Counted from the first letter of the stretch, positions 23,865-32,150 are shown. The stretch: DNA of 64,000 nucleotides from Candidatus Dormiibacterota bacterium (GCA_003169845.1 PNAG01000017.1:62001-126000); one strand, 5' to 3'. Numbers and translations are program-made. The notes: generated from the letters alone by a model not told the origin.

Positions 23865-25093
23865 GCACTGATCCACGCGCGACCAGCCCTCCACTGGGCC
23901 CGGGGGGAATCGACTGGCGGCGCAACCTGGCGGCCCTGTGGTTCGCCGAGTTCACGGCGATTTTCGGATTCAGCTTTGCCTTTCCCTTCCTGTCGATCTT
24001 CATCTCCAAGGACCTGGGCGTGCCGCAGGGCAGTGAGCTGGATCTCTGGACGGCGGCGGTCGCGAGCGTTTCGGGGTTCTCGATGGCCGTCGCAAGTCCC
24101 ATTTGGGGAGTGCTCGGTGACCGCTACGGACGCAAACCCATGCTGCTGCGGTCGATGGTGGGCGGAGCGCTCACGGTCGGGCTGATCTATTTCGCGCGAT
24201 CTCCGACGGACCTGCTGATCCTGCGCTTCCTCCAGGGCGCGACCAGCGGCACAGTGGCCGCGGCGACGGCGCTCGTTGCAGTCGAGACCCCACGCAACCG
24301 CGTGGGCTGGGCGCTCGGCGTCGTCACTTCGGCTGTCGCACTCGGCGGTGCGATCGGGCCTGTCGTCGGCGGACTGGCCGGAGCGGTTTTCGGCCTGCGC
24401 CTCGTCTTCTTGGGAGGCGGCGTCCTCCTCCTCCTGGCGACGCTTCCGGTGCTGATGATCGTGCGCGAGGGTCCGCGACGCCGGCGCGAGGGCCCGCAGC
24501 TCGGGACCATCGCGCTCATCAGGCAGCGGCCAGGTGCGATCCGCGCGTTGAGTGTGCTCATCGGTTCGCAGGGCCTGATCAGCGTTTGCAACTCGGCAAC
24601 GCAGCAGCTCCTGGTCCTGCGCCTCCTGGAGATGGTGGGCAATGGGGTTGCCGCTGTCACGGGCGTCGCGTTCGGTCTCGCGGGCGTTGCGAGCAGCGGC
24701 TCGGCGATTTTCTACACCCAGGTGACGCGGCGGTTGGGCTACGTTCGAACGACGGCCGTCGCTGCGGTGATGGTCGCGGTCGCCGTGTCGCTGATTGCAG
24801 TCGCGCCCTGGGCGGCCGTGGTGGTCGCAGGGGTGGCCTTGAACGGCCTGTTCAGCGGGGTGGTCATACCCGCGACCGCCAGCATGATCGGGCTCGAAAC
24901 GCCGCCGGAGGCCCAGAGCACCGTCTTCGGCGCCAACGCGAGCTCCGTCGCGCTCGGGTTTGCCATCGGTCCGCTGATCGGCGGCGGCGTCGCGGCAACG
25001 GCTGGGGTGCCCGCCGCGCTCATCGTGATCGCGGGTCTGGCTCTGGCGCTGGCCGTGCTGGTCGCGGCCGGCGCACGCGAACCAACCCGCTAA
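23861..25093 (+). CDS. MFS transporter, probably with CTG start
   Basis: The full frame gives 410 residues and about 12 membrane segments. Motif A (GVLGDRYGRKPMLL) sits between helices 2 and 3, and a conserved GAIGPVVGG motif in helix 5. The first helix (NLAALWFAEFTAIFGFSFAFPFLSIFI) is encoded before the first GTG (24020); starting there would give 357 residues and lose it. No ATG, GTG or TTG lies upstream in frame, but CTG at 23861 overlaps the previous stop as CTGA, exactly like ATGA or GTGA overlaps elsewhere here. Drug or sugar efflux is typical for the class; the substrate is unknown. Confidence 0.75.
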   Translation: MSTDPRATSPPLGPGGIDWRRNLAALWFAEFTAIFGFSFAFPFLSIFISKDLGVPQGSELDLWTAAVASVSGFSMAVASPIWGVLGDRYGRKPMLLRSMVGGALTVGLIYFARSPTDLLILRFLQGATSGTVAAATALVAVETPRNRVGWALGVVTSAVALGGAIGPVVGGLAGAVFGLRLVFLGGGVLLLLATLPVLMIVREGPRRRREGPQLGTIALIRQRPGAIRALSVLIGSQGLISVCNSATQQLLVLRLLEMVGNGVAAVTGVAFGLAGVASSGSAIFYTQVTRRLGYVRTTAVAAVMVAVAVSLIAVAPWAAVVVAGVALNGLFSGVVIPATASMIGLETPPEAQSTVFGANASSVALGFAIGPLIGGGVAATAGVPAALIVIAGLALALAVLVAAGAREPTR

Positions 25094-25100
25094 TTCCCGG

Positions 25101-25106
25101 TATCGT
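25101..25106 (+). promoter_or_regulatory. -10 box for a leaderless peptidyl-prolyl isomerase transcript
   Basis: TATCGT ends 7 nt before GTG 25114, within the 20-bp gap after the MFS gene. Confidence 0.4.
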
Positions 25107-25113
25107 CTCGCGG

Positions 25114-25713
25114 GTGAAGCAGGGATTCGCAATGGGGCTCGTATTGCTCGCGCTCGCGGCCTGCGACTCGGGAGGCACTCCGGCGACTTCGTTTGCCCCC
25201 GGCTGCGACAATGAGATCGTTACCTGTATGGAGAACAGAACCACTCCCCCACCCAACGTGATCGATCCGAGCAAGAAGTACACGGCGACCGTTCACACGT
25301 CGCGAGGCGACTTCGTGATCTCGTTCGTCGACCCCAAGATCGCCCCCCAGACCGTCAACAACTTCGTCTACCTGTCGCAGAACCACTTCTACGACGGACT
25401 GACGTTCCACCGCGTCGAGCCGGGCTTCGTCGTCCAGGGCGGCGACCCGCTCGGCAACGGAACTGGCGGTCCCGCCTACAAGCTGCCCAACGAGAGCAAC
25501 CCGTCGAAGTGGCCGCGGGGCACGGCGGGTATGGCCTCCAGCGCCGCGGGGGTGAGCGGCTCGCAGTTCTTCATCACGATCGGCGACGCCCCTTTTCTCG
25601 ACAACGCGCAAGGGGTCTACAACCACTTCGGCCAGGTCACCTCCGGGATGGACGTGCTCGACAAGATCCAGAAGGGCGACACGATGAGCTCGATCGACAT
25701 CACAGCCTCGTGA
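25114..25713 (+). CDS. cyclophilin-type peptidyl-prolyl isomerase lipoprotein
   Basis: The 199-residue product starts with a lipoprotein signal (VKQGFAMGLVLLALAAC), a short linker with CDNEIVTC, and a cyclophilin domain (about 50-195): TVNNFVYLSQNHFYDGLTFHRVEPGFVVQGGDP, GTAGMASS, GSQFFITIGDAPFLD, VFGQV-type NHFGQVTSG. The FHR and QFFIT motifs carry the active-site Arg and Phe. It would speed proline isomerisation of exported proteins at the membrane surface. The next gene encodes a second isomerase class and overlaps by 4 bp (GTGA), so the two are made together. Confidence 0.9.
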   Translation: MKQGFAMGLVLLALAACDSGGTPATSFAPGCDNEIVTCMENRTTPPPNVIDPSKKYTATVHTSRGDFVISFVDPKIAPQTVNNFVYLSQNHFYDGLTFHRVEPGFVVQGGDPLGNGTGGPAYKLPNESNPSKWPRGTAGMASSAAGVSGSQFFITIGDAPFLDNAQGVYNHFGQVTSGMDVLDKIQKGDTMSSIDITAS

Positions 25714-26330
25714 GAGGACGGCTGGTGCTGGCCGGCGTTCCCCTGGCCGCGATCTTGTTGACCGCGTGCGGCTACCCCGACCCTTACGCGAGCAGTGGAG
25801 CGGTCGCCAACGAAAGCCCCGGTCCAGGCGCTCTGGTGAGCCCGTCACCCGGCACGGACAACTTCAACGACGGCGCCGGGCTGCCGGTGATCACCTACCC
25901 CGACGGGCTCAAGTACATCGACCTCACGGTCGGTACCGGCGATGTCGCCAAGAGCGGCATGAACATCACCGTTCAGTACACCGGATGGCTGGACACCGGG
26001 GCCGTGTTCGACTCCAGCCGGCCGGCCGGTCGCACTCCCTTCATCGTGCAGATTGGTGTCGGAAGCGTCGTTCCCGGCTGGGACGAGGGAATTCCCGGCA
26101 TGAAGGTAGGCGGGAAACGCAAGCTGATCATCCCCGGGGCGCTGGGTTATGGCTCCGCGGGTCAGACCGATCCGAACACCGGCACGGTGATCATCCCGCC
26201 CAACGCGACGCTCCTGTTTGACGTCGAGCTCCTGGGCCTGGCGCCGGGACCGAGCCCGGTGCCGAGCCCTTCGCCTAGCCCTTCGCCATCACCCAGCCCT
26301 TCAGCTTCGCCCACCGCGACGCCGACCTAG
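25710..26330 (+). CDS. FKBP-type peptidyl-prolyl isomerase lipoprotein
   Basis: The 206-residue protein has a lipoprotein signal ending LLTAC, a Ser/Pro/Gly linker, an FKBP domain (about 60-172) with LKYIDLTVGTGDVAKSGMNITVQYTGWL, FDSSRPAGRTPFIVQIGVGSVVPGWDEGIPGMKVGGKRKLIIPGALGYG and IPPNATLLFDVELLG, and a C-terminal tail of Ser-Pro repeats. All drug/substrate pocket residues of the family (Y, F, D, V-P-G-W) are present. It is translationally coupled to the cyclophilin. A similar Ser-Pro tail ends cytochrome oxidase subunit II at 28778, suggesting a local habit of surface linkers. Confidence 0.9.
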   Translation: MRGRLVLAGVPLAAILLTACGYPDPYASSGAVANESPGPGALVSPSPGTDNFNDGAGLPVITYPDGLKYIDLTVGTGDVAKSGMNITVQYTGWLDTGAVFDSSRPAGRTPFIVQIGVGSVVPGWDEGIPGMKVGGKRKLIIPGALGYGSAGQTDPNTGTVIIPPNATLLFDVELLGLAPGPSPVPSPSPSPSPSPSPSASPTATPT

Positions 26331-26351
26331 ACCCTAGTCAAGCTCGAGTCG

Positions 26352-26376
26352 CCCAGATTGCCCCCTGAGGAGGAGG
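26352..26376. terminator. GC hairpin between convergent genes, possible terminator
   Basis: GCCCC and GGGGC arms around a GA-rich loop lie in the 50-bp gap between the FKBP stop (26330) and the cupredoxin stop (26381). There is no clear T tract, so it is only a candidate bidirectional terminator. Confidence 0.3.
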
Positions 26377-26380
26377 GGCT

Positions 26381-26743
26381 CTAGGTGATTGTCAGCGTCC
26401 CTTTCATTCCTGAGGCTTCATGCCCCGATTGGTCGCAGAAGTACGTGTACGTCCCTGTTTGGATGCTGGTGACGGTGAACACGAAAGTGTCGCCGGCGGA
26501 GATCAGCTCGCTGCCGTCGACACGGTTGTTGGAGCTGTCCCGAATGATCAGGTCGTGCGACGTCGTGCCGGCGTTGACCAGGTAGAACACGACCTTGCCG
26601 CTGGGCACGCTGATCGTCGACGGGTCGAACTTGAACTCGGTCAGCGTCACCTTGATCGACCCGGCAGGTTGAGTCGCGCCGCCGCCACCACCGCAACCGG
26701 CGAGCACGGCCACGACCGCGAAGGCCGCCGCCAGAGCTTTCAC
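26381..26743 (-). CDS. plastocyanin-like cupredoxin lipoprotein
   Basis: The 120-residue product has a lipoprotein signal (VKALAAAFAVVAVLAGC), a Gly-rich linker and a cupredoxin domain with a full type-1 copper site: histidine in TTSHDLIIR and the loop FCDQSGHEASGM, giving Cys, His and Met ligands. It would carry electrons or copper outside the membrane. GTG 26743 overlaps the stop of the oxidase subunit III gene (GTGA), so it is part of the oxidase operon and a likely electron donor or copper donor for it. Confidence 0.85.
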   Translation of the reverse strand: MKALAAAFAVVAVLAGCGGGGGATQPAGSIKVTLTEFKFDPSTISVPSGKVVFYLVNAGTTSHDLIIRDSSNNRVDGSELISAGDTFVFTVTSIQTGTYTYFCDQSGHEASGMKGTLTIT

Positions 26744-27366
26744 CGGAATGCAGTGATCCCGAGATACAGAATCCCGAACAGGAAGAGCCACACCACGTCC
26801 ACGAAGTGCCAGTAGAGCGTGACCGCGTTCACGGCGACGTGATGCTTCGATGAGAACTGCCCCTTTGAAGCCCGATACAGGATGAGAGTCAGCAGAACGA
26901 GTCCACCCAGCACGTGGGCGCCGTGAAAGCCGGTCAGCGTGAAGAAAGCACTGGCGAAGGTGTTTGCCGTCAGGCTGAGCCCACGCCCGAAGGCCGTGAT
27001 GAACTCGTACAGCTGAAAGCCTTCGAAGGCAAGTCCCAGGATGATCGTCGAGATCTGCAGCATGAAGAACCGCCGGCGGTTGTCGTGCGCGATCGCCTCC
27101 GCGGCGTAGTGGCAAGTGATACCGCTGGACAGAAGGATGATCGTGTTGACGAACGGAATTGGGAACCAGTTGACGTAGAACTCGTTCGTGGCGCTGGGCG
27201 GGGGCGGCGGCCAGACCAGGTGCGATCCGTACAGGTAGAAGTACACGGCGAAGAGGCTGCCGAAGAACATCACCTCGGAAGCCAGGAAGATGTACATGCC
27301 CATCATCCCGGGCTTGATCGCCGGGTACTGTGGCTGAACCTCGGGGCGCATCGTGGCTACAGCCAT
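26740..27366 (-). CDS. ctaE: cytochrome c oxidase subunit III
   Basis: The 208-residue protein has five predicted membrane helices with family motifs: MYIFLASEVMFFGSLFAVYFYL, ILLSSGITCHYA, GFHGAHVLGGLVLL and LYWHFVDVVWLFLFGILYL. Short five-helix forms are standard in Gram-positive-type bacteria. It belongs to the proton-pumping haem-copper oxidase together with subunits I and II, encoded divergently at 27930-30449. It overlaps its upstream neighbour by ATGA and its downstream neighbour by GTGA. Confidence 0.95.
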   Translation of the reverse strand: MAVATMRPEVQPQYPAIKPGMMGMYIFLASEVMFFGSLFAVYFYLYGSHLVWPPPPPSATNEFYVNWFPIPFVNTIILLSSGITCHYAAEAIAHDNRRRFFMLQISTIILGLAFEGFQLYEFITAFGRGLSLTANTFASAFFTLTGFHGAHVLGGLVLLTLILYRASKGQFSSKHHVAVNAVTLYWHFVDVVWLFLFGILYLGITAFR

Positions 27367-27854
27367 CAGTGGTGGACCTCCGACTGAGGGCTGTCGCTCG
27401 GAAACATCCGGGTGTCGTCGATCACGACCCAGCCGATCACTCCCCAGAGGAAGATCAGCCCACCGATCACGGCCAGAACGATGCGAGTGGTGGCCGAGAA
27501 CGGGATCGCCGCAAGCGACAGGAACAGGGCGCCAGAGCAGATCACGAAAGGCCAGTTGCTGTCGGGAGATAGATGGATGCCGAGCTGATGCGCCCGCGCC
27601 ACGTAGTCGACGGTGTTGTCGATGTGGACCGGGTAGTCGAGGTCGAACCGCGACACCTCGGAACGCCGCTCGGGGTCAGTCGCCTGCCAGGCCTTGAACG
27701 CGGCGGAGGCCATCTCGCTCGAAGGCCAGAGCTTGTATCCGCAGTTTCGGCACAGGTCGATGAAGCGCGCCGTGATCAGACCGCACCGGGGGCACTCCAC
27801 GGCCAGGCTGGTGTTCGACACGTCAACATAGCGAGTCTGCTTCGATGCCGCCAC
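27366..27854 (-). CDS. zinc-ribbon membrane protein, cytochrome oxidase subunit IV-like
   Basis: The 162-residue product begins with a zinc ribbon (VECPRCGLITARFIDLCRNCGYKLW, about residues 18-43), followed by a soluble stretch and two membrane helices (about 104-121 and 126-147) that end in IDDTRMFP. The two-helix end and its position before subunit III recall the small subunit IV of actinobacterial aa3 oxidases; the zinc ribbon is not a usual part. The GTG start at 27854 has a TAGAAT box 12 nt upstream. This fusion-like form may be specific to the lineage. Confidence 0.65.
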   Translation of the reverse strand: MAASKQTRYVDVSNTSLAVECPRCGLITARFIDLCRNCGYKLWPSSEMASAAFKAWQATDPERRSEVSRFDLDYPVHIDNTVDYVARAHQLGIHLSPDSNWPFVICSGALFLSLAAIPFSATTRIVLAVIGGLIFLWGVIGWVVIDDTRMFPSDSPQSEVHH

Positions 27855-27916
27855 AGTCGATTTTGGATTCTATCCGGTCGCTGGGGCGCCTCGCCGGTTG
27901 GAGTTCCGGTCATCGA

Positions 27917-27922
27917 TATACT
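27917..27922 (+). promoter_or_regulatory. -10 box for a leaderless oxidase subunit II transcript
   Basis: TATACT ends 7 nt before GTG 27930. A TAGAAT box for the opposite strand lies at 27867-27872, so the 75-bp gap between the divergent oxidase transcripts holds both promoters. Confidence 0.6.
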
Positions 27923-27929
27923 GACCGCC

Positions 27930-28778
27930 GTGCCAGCACGCGCCCGCGCGACTTTCACGGCGCTCGGCCTGATGGCCGGAGCGCTCATGCTCAGCTCGTG
28001 TGGCGGGCTCGGGGGCATTTCGCCCATCTTCCCGACCCCGGTCTCACCCAACGGGCAGGGCATCTACGACCTCTACCTGTTAATTTCGATCCCGGCGATC
28101 ATCGTGTTCATCGGGGTCGAGGCGGCGCTCCTGTGGGTCGTCCTCCGCTACCGGCGCTCGAAACAACCGGCGGGCTATGTCCCGCCGCAGATCCACGGAC
28201 ACAACGGTCTCGAGGTCGCGTGGACGATCGTACCGCTCGCGATCGTCCTGGCGATCTCCCTCGTCAGCTTCCAGGAGCTCCAGAAGGACTTCCAGCCGAT
28301 CAACAACCAGCAGATGCTCGTCGTCGTGAGCGGCCACCAGTTCGGGTGGATCTACACGTATGAAAACGGCGTCAAGGTGGACCAGGAGGGCACGCTCGCG
28401 GGCGACGTGACGCCATTCGTCGTCCCGGTCAACACGCTGATCAAGCTGCAGTTCCAGGGCACTGACGTGATCCACTCATGGTGGGTGCCGGCGATCTCCG
28501 GGAAGACGGATGCCGTCCCTGGTTACGACAACTTTTCGTGGCTGAAGATCAGCCAGCCCGGCACGTGGCGGGGAGAGTGCGCTGAGCTGTGCGGCGCAGG
28601 ACACAGCACGATGCAGATCATCGTGCAGGCGATGGACCAGGCCGACTACGACCAGTGGATGCAGACGCAGCTGGCGGCCAGCAACGCCTCGCCGTCGCCG
28701 TCGCCGTCACCGTCGCCGTCCGCTTCTCCATCGCCCTCCCCGTCCGCCTCCCCCAAGCCCTCAGCCACGCCGAGTTAG
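27930..28778 (+). CDS. ctaC: cytochrome c oxidase subunit II
   Basis: The 282-residue protein has a lipoprotein signal ending LSSC, two membrane helices (about 50-72 and 93-113) and a cupredoxin domain with the CuA site: HSWWVPAISGKTDAVPG and CAELCGAGHSTM (two Cys, His, Met and the Glu). It accepts electrons from cytochrome c or a cupredoxin and passes them to haem a. There is no fused cytochrome c domain. The last 35 residues are Ser-Pro repeats. GTG 27930 was chosen because it starts the signal peptide and is preceded by TATACT at 7 nt. Confidence 0.95.
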   Translation: MPARARATFTALGLMAGALMLSSCGGLGGISPIFPTPVSPNGQGIYDLYLLISIPAIIVFIGVEAALLWVVLRYRRSKQPAGYVPPQIHGHNGLEVAWTIVPLAIVLAISLVSFQELQKDFQPINNQQMLVVVSGHQFGWIYTYENGVKVDQEGTLAGDVTPFVVPVNTLIKLQFQGTDVIHSWWVPAISGKTDAVPGYDNFSWLKISQPGTWRGECAELCGAGHSTMQIIVQAMDQADYDQWMQTQLAASNASPSPSPSPSPSASPSPSPSASPKPSATPS

Positions 28779-28793
28779 GATAGGAAGCACCTG

Positions 28794-30449
28794 GTGGCCA
28801 CCACAGTCCTGCCTCGCCCGAAGACATACGACGACTCATTCTTCCGGCCAATCAGCCTATGGCTGACGACGACCGATCACAAGCTGATCGGGATCATGTA
28901 CATGGTCACCGGCGTGCTCAGCTTCGTGGTCGGCGGCATCTTCGCGCTGGTCATCCGGCTGCAGCTGTCGCAGCCCAACCTGAAGGTCGTCGACGCCGAG
29001 ACTTACAACCAGCTGATCTCGGCGCACGGAGTGACGATGATCTTCTTCTTCGTCACGATCTTCCTGACCGGCATCGCCAACTACATGGTCCCGATCATGA
29101 TCGGCGCACGCGACATGGCCTTCCCGCGCGTGAACCTGCTCGGGTTCTGGCTCGTGCCGGTCTCGATCATCCTTTACTACAGCGGCTTCTTCACCGGCGG
29201 GGCGCTCGACGCGGGCTGGACCGGCTACGCGCCGCTGACCGAGAAGGCCTACCAATCGCACAGCCTCGGCGTGGACTTCTGGGCGATGAGCATCATCGTC
29301 TGGGCGATCTCCGGGATCATGGCTTCGACCAACTTCCTGACCACCATCGTCGCCCTTCGTGCTCCGGGCATGAAGCTGACCCGACTGCCTCTTTTCGTAT
29401 GGGCGCAGATCTCGACCTCGATCCTGCTTCTGGTCGTAGGCGCGCCGCTGGCCGCGGCAATGATCCTGATCGAGTTCGACCGCCAGCTTGGAACGCAGTT
29501 CTTCACGACCCAGGGCCGGCCGGTTCTCTACCAGCACCTGTTCTGGTTCTTCGGACACCCCGAGGTTTACATCATGATCCTGCCCGGCTTCGGCATGATC
29601 TCGGAGATCATCCCGGTCTTCGCGCGCAAGCCGATCTTCGGCTACATGTCGATGGTCATGGCTTTGTTCGGGATCGTCTTCCTCTCGATGACCGTATGGG
29701 CGCACCACATGTTCACCGTCGGGATGAACACCTACGTCGAGACCTTCTTCATGGTCATGACGATGCTGATCGCGGTGCCGACCGGCATCAAGTTCTTCAA
29801 CTGGATCGCGACGGCATGGTGGGGCTCGATCGAGTTCACAGTGCCCATGAAGTTCGTCTTCGGCTTCCTCGCCACGTTCCTGATCGGCGGCATCACCGGC
29901 GTCTACCTGGCGTCTGTGCCGGTGGACACCCAGCTCCACCAGTCGTACTACGTGGTCGCTCATCTCCACTACGTGCTCTTCGGCGGCAGCGTGTTCACGA
30001 TCTTCGCCGGCCTGTACTACTGGTTCCCGAAGATCACGGGCCGCACGCTCAACCGAACTCTCGGCGAGTGGAACTTCTGGACGCTGTTCGTCGGCTTCAA
30101 CGGAACGTTCCTGATCATGCACACCCTGGGCCTCGAGGGCATGCCCCGGCGCATCGCGACCTACACCAACCAGGCATGGGCGACGACCAACACGATCATC
30201 ACCGTCTCGTCGTTCCTGATCGCCTTCTCGGTCCTGCTGTTCCTGATCAACGTCGTGCGGAGCTGGCAGGGGGGCGAGATCGCCGGGAACGATCCGTGGG
30301 GAGGCAACACTCTCGAGTGGGCGACGACCTCTCCACCGCCGCCATACAACTTCGAGCGGGTGCCGCCGATCCGCAGCTTCATGCCGCTGCGCGACCTGCG
30401 TGAGGCGGGAGAGTTCGTTGACCCGGAGCCGAAACCCGCGCTGGCTTAG
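28794..30449 (+). CDS. ctaD: cytochrome c oxidase subunit I
   Basis: The 551-residue protein has 12 membrane helices and all haem-copper oxidase ligands: haem a His in SAHGVTMIFF, the CuB histidines in FGHPEVY (with the cross-linked Tyr) and WAHHMF, and the two haem ligands in VVAHLHYVLFGG. The GHPEVY tyrosine and the D-channel aspartate region (GARDMAFPRVN) mark a type A1 proton pump. GTG 28794 follows AGGAAG. It lies 15 bp after subunit II, so the two are co-transcribed. It is the catalytic core of aerobic respiration in this organism. Confidence 0.97.
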   Translation: MATTVLPRPKTYDDSFFRPISLWLTTTDHKLIGIMYMVTGVLSFVVGGIFALVIRLQLSQPNLKVVDAETYNQLISAHGVTMIFFFVTIFLTGIANYMVPIMIGARDMAFPRVNLLGFWLVPVSIILYYSGFFTGGALDAGWTGYAPLTEKAYQSHSLGVDFWAMSIIVWAISGIMASTNFLTTIVALRAPGMKLTRLPLFVWAQISTSILLLVVGAPLAAAMILIEFDRQLGTQFFTTQGRPVLYQHLFWFFGHPEVYIMILPGFGMISEIIPVFARKPIFGYMSMVMALFGIVFLSMTVWAHHMFTVGMNTYVETFFMVMTMLIAVPTGIKFFNWIATAWWGSIEFTVPMKFVFGFLATFLIGGITGVYLASVPVDTQLHQSYYVVAHLHYVLFGGSVFTIFAGLYYWFPKITGRTLNRTLGEWNFWTLFVGFNGTFLIMHTLGLEGMPRRIATYTNQAWATTNTIITVSSFLIAFSVLLFLINVVRSWQGGEIAGNDPWGGNTLEWATTSPPPPYNFERVPPIRSFMPLRDLREAGEFVDPEPKPALA

Positions 30450-30479
30450 AGTTTCCCGGCGGGATCCAGGTTCGCGGTC

Positions 30480-30662
30480 TTAGTGGTGGGCCTCTTTCGG
30501 TTGAGGTTCGGCGGCCGCAAGCTCAGCCTCTTCGGCGGCTCGGTTGAGCGCATCCTTGCGCAGGACCCACCAGCCAAGCCCGACCACGCCCAACGCCGCG
30601 ACCAGCAACGTGGCGCTCATGCCAAGCCAGGCCGGCACCCATTCCCCGGCAAGAAAGACCAC
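30480..30662 (-). CDS. small single-pass membrane protein convergent with ctaD
   Basis: The 60-residue product has a short N-terminus (VVFLAGEWVPAWLG), one membrane helix (MSATLLVAALGVVGLGWWVL) and a charged cytoplasmic tail with RKDALNRAAEEAELAAAE and a His-rich end. The GTG start at 30662 is preceded by GATAAT ending 7 nt upstream, a strong leaderless promoter pattern, which supports it as a real gene. It ends 30 bp from the ctaD stop. Size and place suggest an accessory subunit of the oxidase, but nothing in the sequence proves this. Confidence 0.6.
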   Translation of the reverse strand: MVFLAGEWVPAWLGMSATLLVAALGVVGLGWWVLRKDALNRAAEEAELAAAEPQPKEAHH

Positions 30663-30669
30663 GTCTGTA

Positions 30670-30675
30670 ATTATC
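30670..30675 (-). promoter_or_regulatory. -10 box for a leaderless small-protein transcript
   Basis: GATAAT on the minus strand ends 7 nt before GTG 30662. Confidence 0.55.
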
Positions 30676-30724
30676 GGGAATGCGCCGGTCCAAGACCTCG
30701 CCCGTCTAGGGTGTTAATACGCTG

Positions 30725-31912
30725 ATGGGGTTCGACCTCGTGGACCTGGTGATCCTGGCCGCCACGCTGATCGGGCTTGCGAACGGCTACCGGCGCGGCT
30801 TCTGGCTCTCCGCCGCCCAGTACGCGGGCCTCGTCGTGGGCGTGCTGCTGGGCGCCACCGCGGCGGACCCGCTGCTCAACTATCTCGAGATCCACAATCC
30901 CGGCGCGCGTCCGCTGGGCGCCGCCCTCGTGCTCGTGATCGGTGGAAGCCTGGGCTCCAGCATCGGCTTTGCCGCGGGCGAGCCGATTCGCCGCCGCATC
31001 CTGCGTGCCGGTGTACACACGGCTACCGATTCGATCGCCGGGTCCGTGCTGTCGGTGGTCGCGGTGCTCATGATCTGCTGGTTCCTCGGATTGAGCTTCT
31101 CGCGCGGGCCGAGCGCGGAGATCGCGCAGCAGATTCAGCGATCTGTCGTCCTGCACACGCTCGACAACGCGGCTCCGAGGCCGCCCGCGTTCCTCGCCAG
31201 CGTCGAAGGAATCCTGTCCGGCGTCAATTTTTCGCCCGTGTTCGCGGGCCTCGAACCGGGATCGCTGCCCGCGCCGCTGCCCGTCCCGGCCGCTGTCGAC
31301 ACGCCCGGGGTCATAGCCGCCAGGCAGTCGGTCGTGAAGGTTGCAAGCTTTGGCTGCGGAGGCCTGGTGACGGGCAGCGGCTTTCCGGTAGGCCCCGGAT
31401 ACATCGTCACCAACGCCCACGTCGTCTCCGGGACGAGTACGCACACGATCGAGGCGCCCGGCAGGGCCGAGATGCAGGCGACTGTCGTCTTCTTCGATCC
31501 GGAACGAGACGTTGCAGTGCTCTACGTGCCGGAATACAGGGCGGCGGCGCTGGCGTTCGGCACTGCCACTCGGGGGACCAAGGGCGCCGCGATCGGCTAT
31601 CCGGGTGGCGGCCAGGAGACGACGTCTCCGGCAGTCGTCGACGGGGAGGTCGCCGCGGAGGGACGAGACATCTACAACGCCAACCTGGTCACCCGGCAGA
31701 TTCTCGTGATCCAGGCCAGGGTGCGTCCAGGCAACTCAGGTGGCCCTCTGGTGGACCTCGACGGGCGCGTGATCGGCCTGGTTTTCGCAACCTCGGCCGG
31801 CGACCCGAACCAGGCCTACGCGCTGGCCGACAGCGAGATCACGAGCGACATCAGGGACGCCCAGTCGCACCCGTCGCCGACTGACACGAGCCGCTACGCC
31901 TGCGCCGCCTAG
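30725..31912 (+). CDS. MarP-like membrane serine protease (CvpA domain plus trypsin-like domain)
   Basis: The 395-residue protein has four N-terminal membrane helices of the CvpA type (about 5-135) and a chymotrypsin-like protease domain (about 190-380) with the triad H232 (TNAHVV), D262 (PERDVAVL) and S338 (GNSGGP). Two cysteines (C217-region GCGGLV and YACAA at the end) could form the redox-sensitive disulfide known from the mycobacterial acid-resistance protease MarP, whose layout and residue spacing are nearly the same. It would cleave envelope proteins under acid or oxidative stress. Confidence 0.9.
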   Translation: MGFDLVDLVILAATLIGLANGYRRGFWLSAAQYAGLVVGVLLGATAADPLLNYLEIHNPGARPLGAALVLVIGGSLGSSIGFAAGEPIRRRILRAGVHTATDSIAGSVLSVVAVLMICWFLGLSFSRGPSAEIAQQIQRSVVLHTLDNAAPRPPAFLASVEGILSGVNFSPVFAGLEPGSLPAPLPVPAAVDTPGVIAARQSVVKVASFGCGGLVTGSGFPVGPGYIVTNAHVVSGTSTHTIEAPGRAEMQATVVFFDPERDVAVLYVPEYRAAALAFGTATRGTKGAAIGYPGGGQETTSPAVVDGEVAAEGRDIYNANLVTRQILVIQARVRPGNSGGPLVDLDGRVIGLVFATSAGDPNQAYALADSEITSDIRDAQSHPSPTDTSRYACAA

Positions 31913-31973
31913 CCTCCCACGCAAGGGCGAGGGCGGCGCTGCCCCAGGGCACCGCCGGGTGGGGGGACGATCG

Positions 31974-32144
31974 CTATTGATCCTGGTCGGGTTTTGCCTC
32001 TTCAATCAGCATCACGGGGATTCCGTCGACGATTGGATAGAGGACTTTGCAGTTCGGGCAGCGGAGCTGGTCCGGCTCCTTGAACTCCACCTTGGTGTGG
32101 CATTTCGGGCACGCCAGGATTTCGAGCAGCTCTTGAGAGATCAC
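31974..32144 (-). CDS. Trm112 family zinc-ribbon protein
   Basis: The 56-residue protein reads VISQELLEILACPKCHTKVE then LRCPNCKVLYPIVDGIPVML, the complete Trm112/YcaR pattern with two CPxC zinc pairs. In bacteria these small proteins are of unsettled function and may activate methyltransferases or serve in lipid A or coenzyme pathways. GTG 32144 is preceded by TACCAT at 6 nt. The gap to the convergent protease gene (31913-31973) contains a GC-rich hairpin (GGCGG ... CCGCC) that may stop transcription. Confidence 0.85.
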   Translation of the reverse strand: MISQELLEILACPKCHTKVEFKEPDQLRCPNCKVLYPIVDGIPVMLIEEAKPDQDQ

Positions 32145-32150
32145 CCGCGC

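Noticed and set aside
28857-30122. 421-residue open frame antisense to ctaD
   Set aside because: It lies wholly opposite a highly conserved gene, has a composition of His, Asp and Arg typical of GC-rich shadow frames, and resembles no protein.
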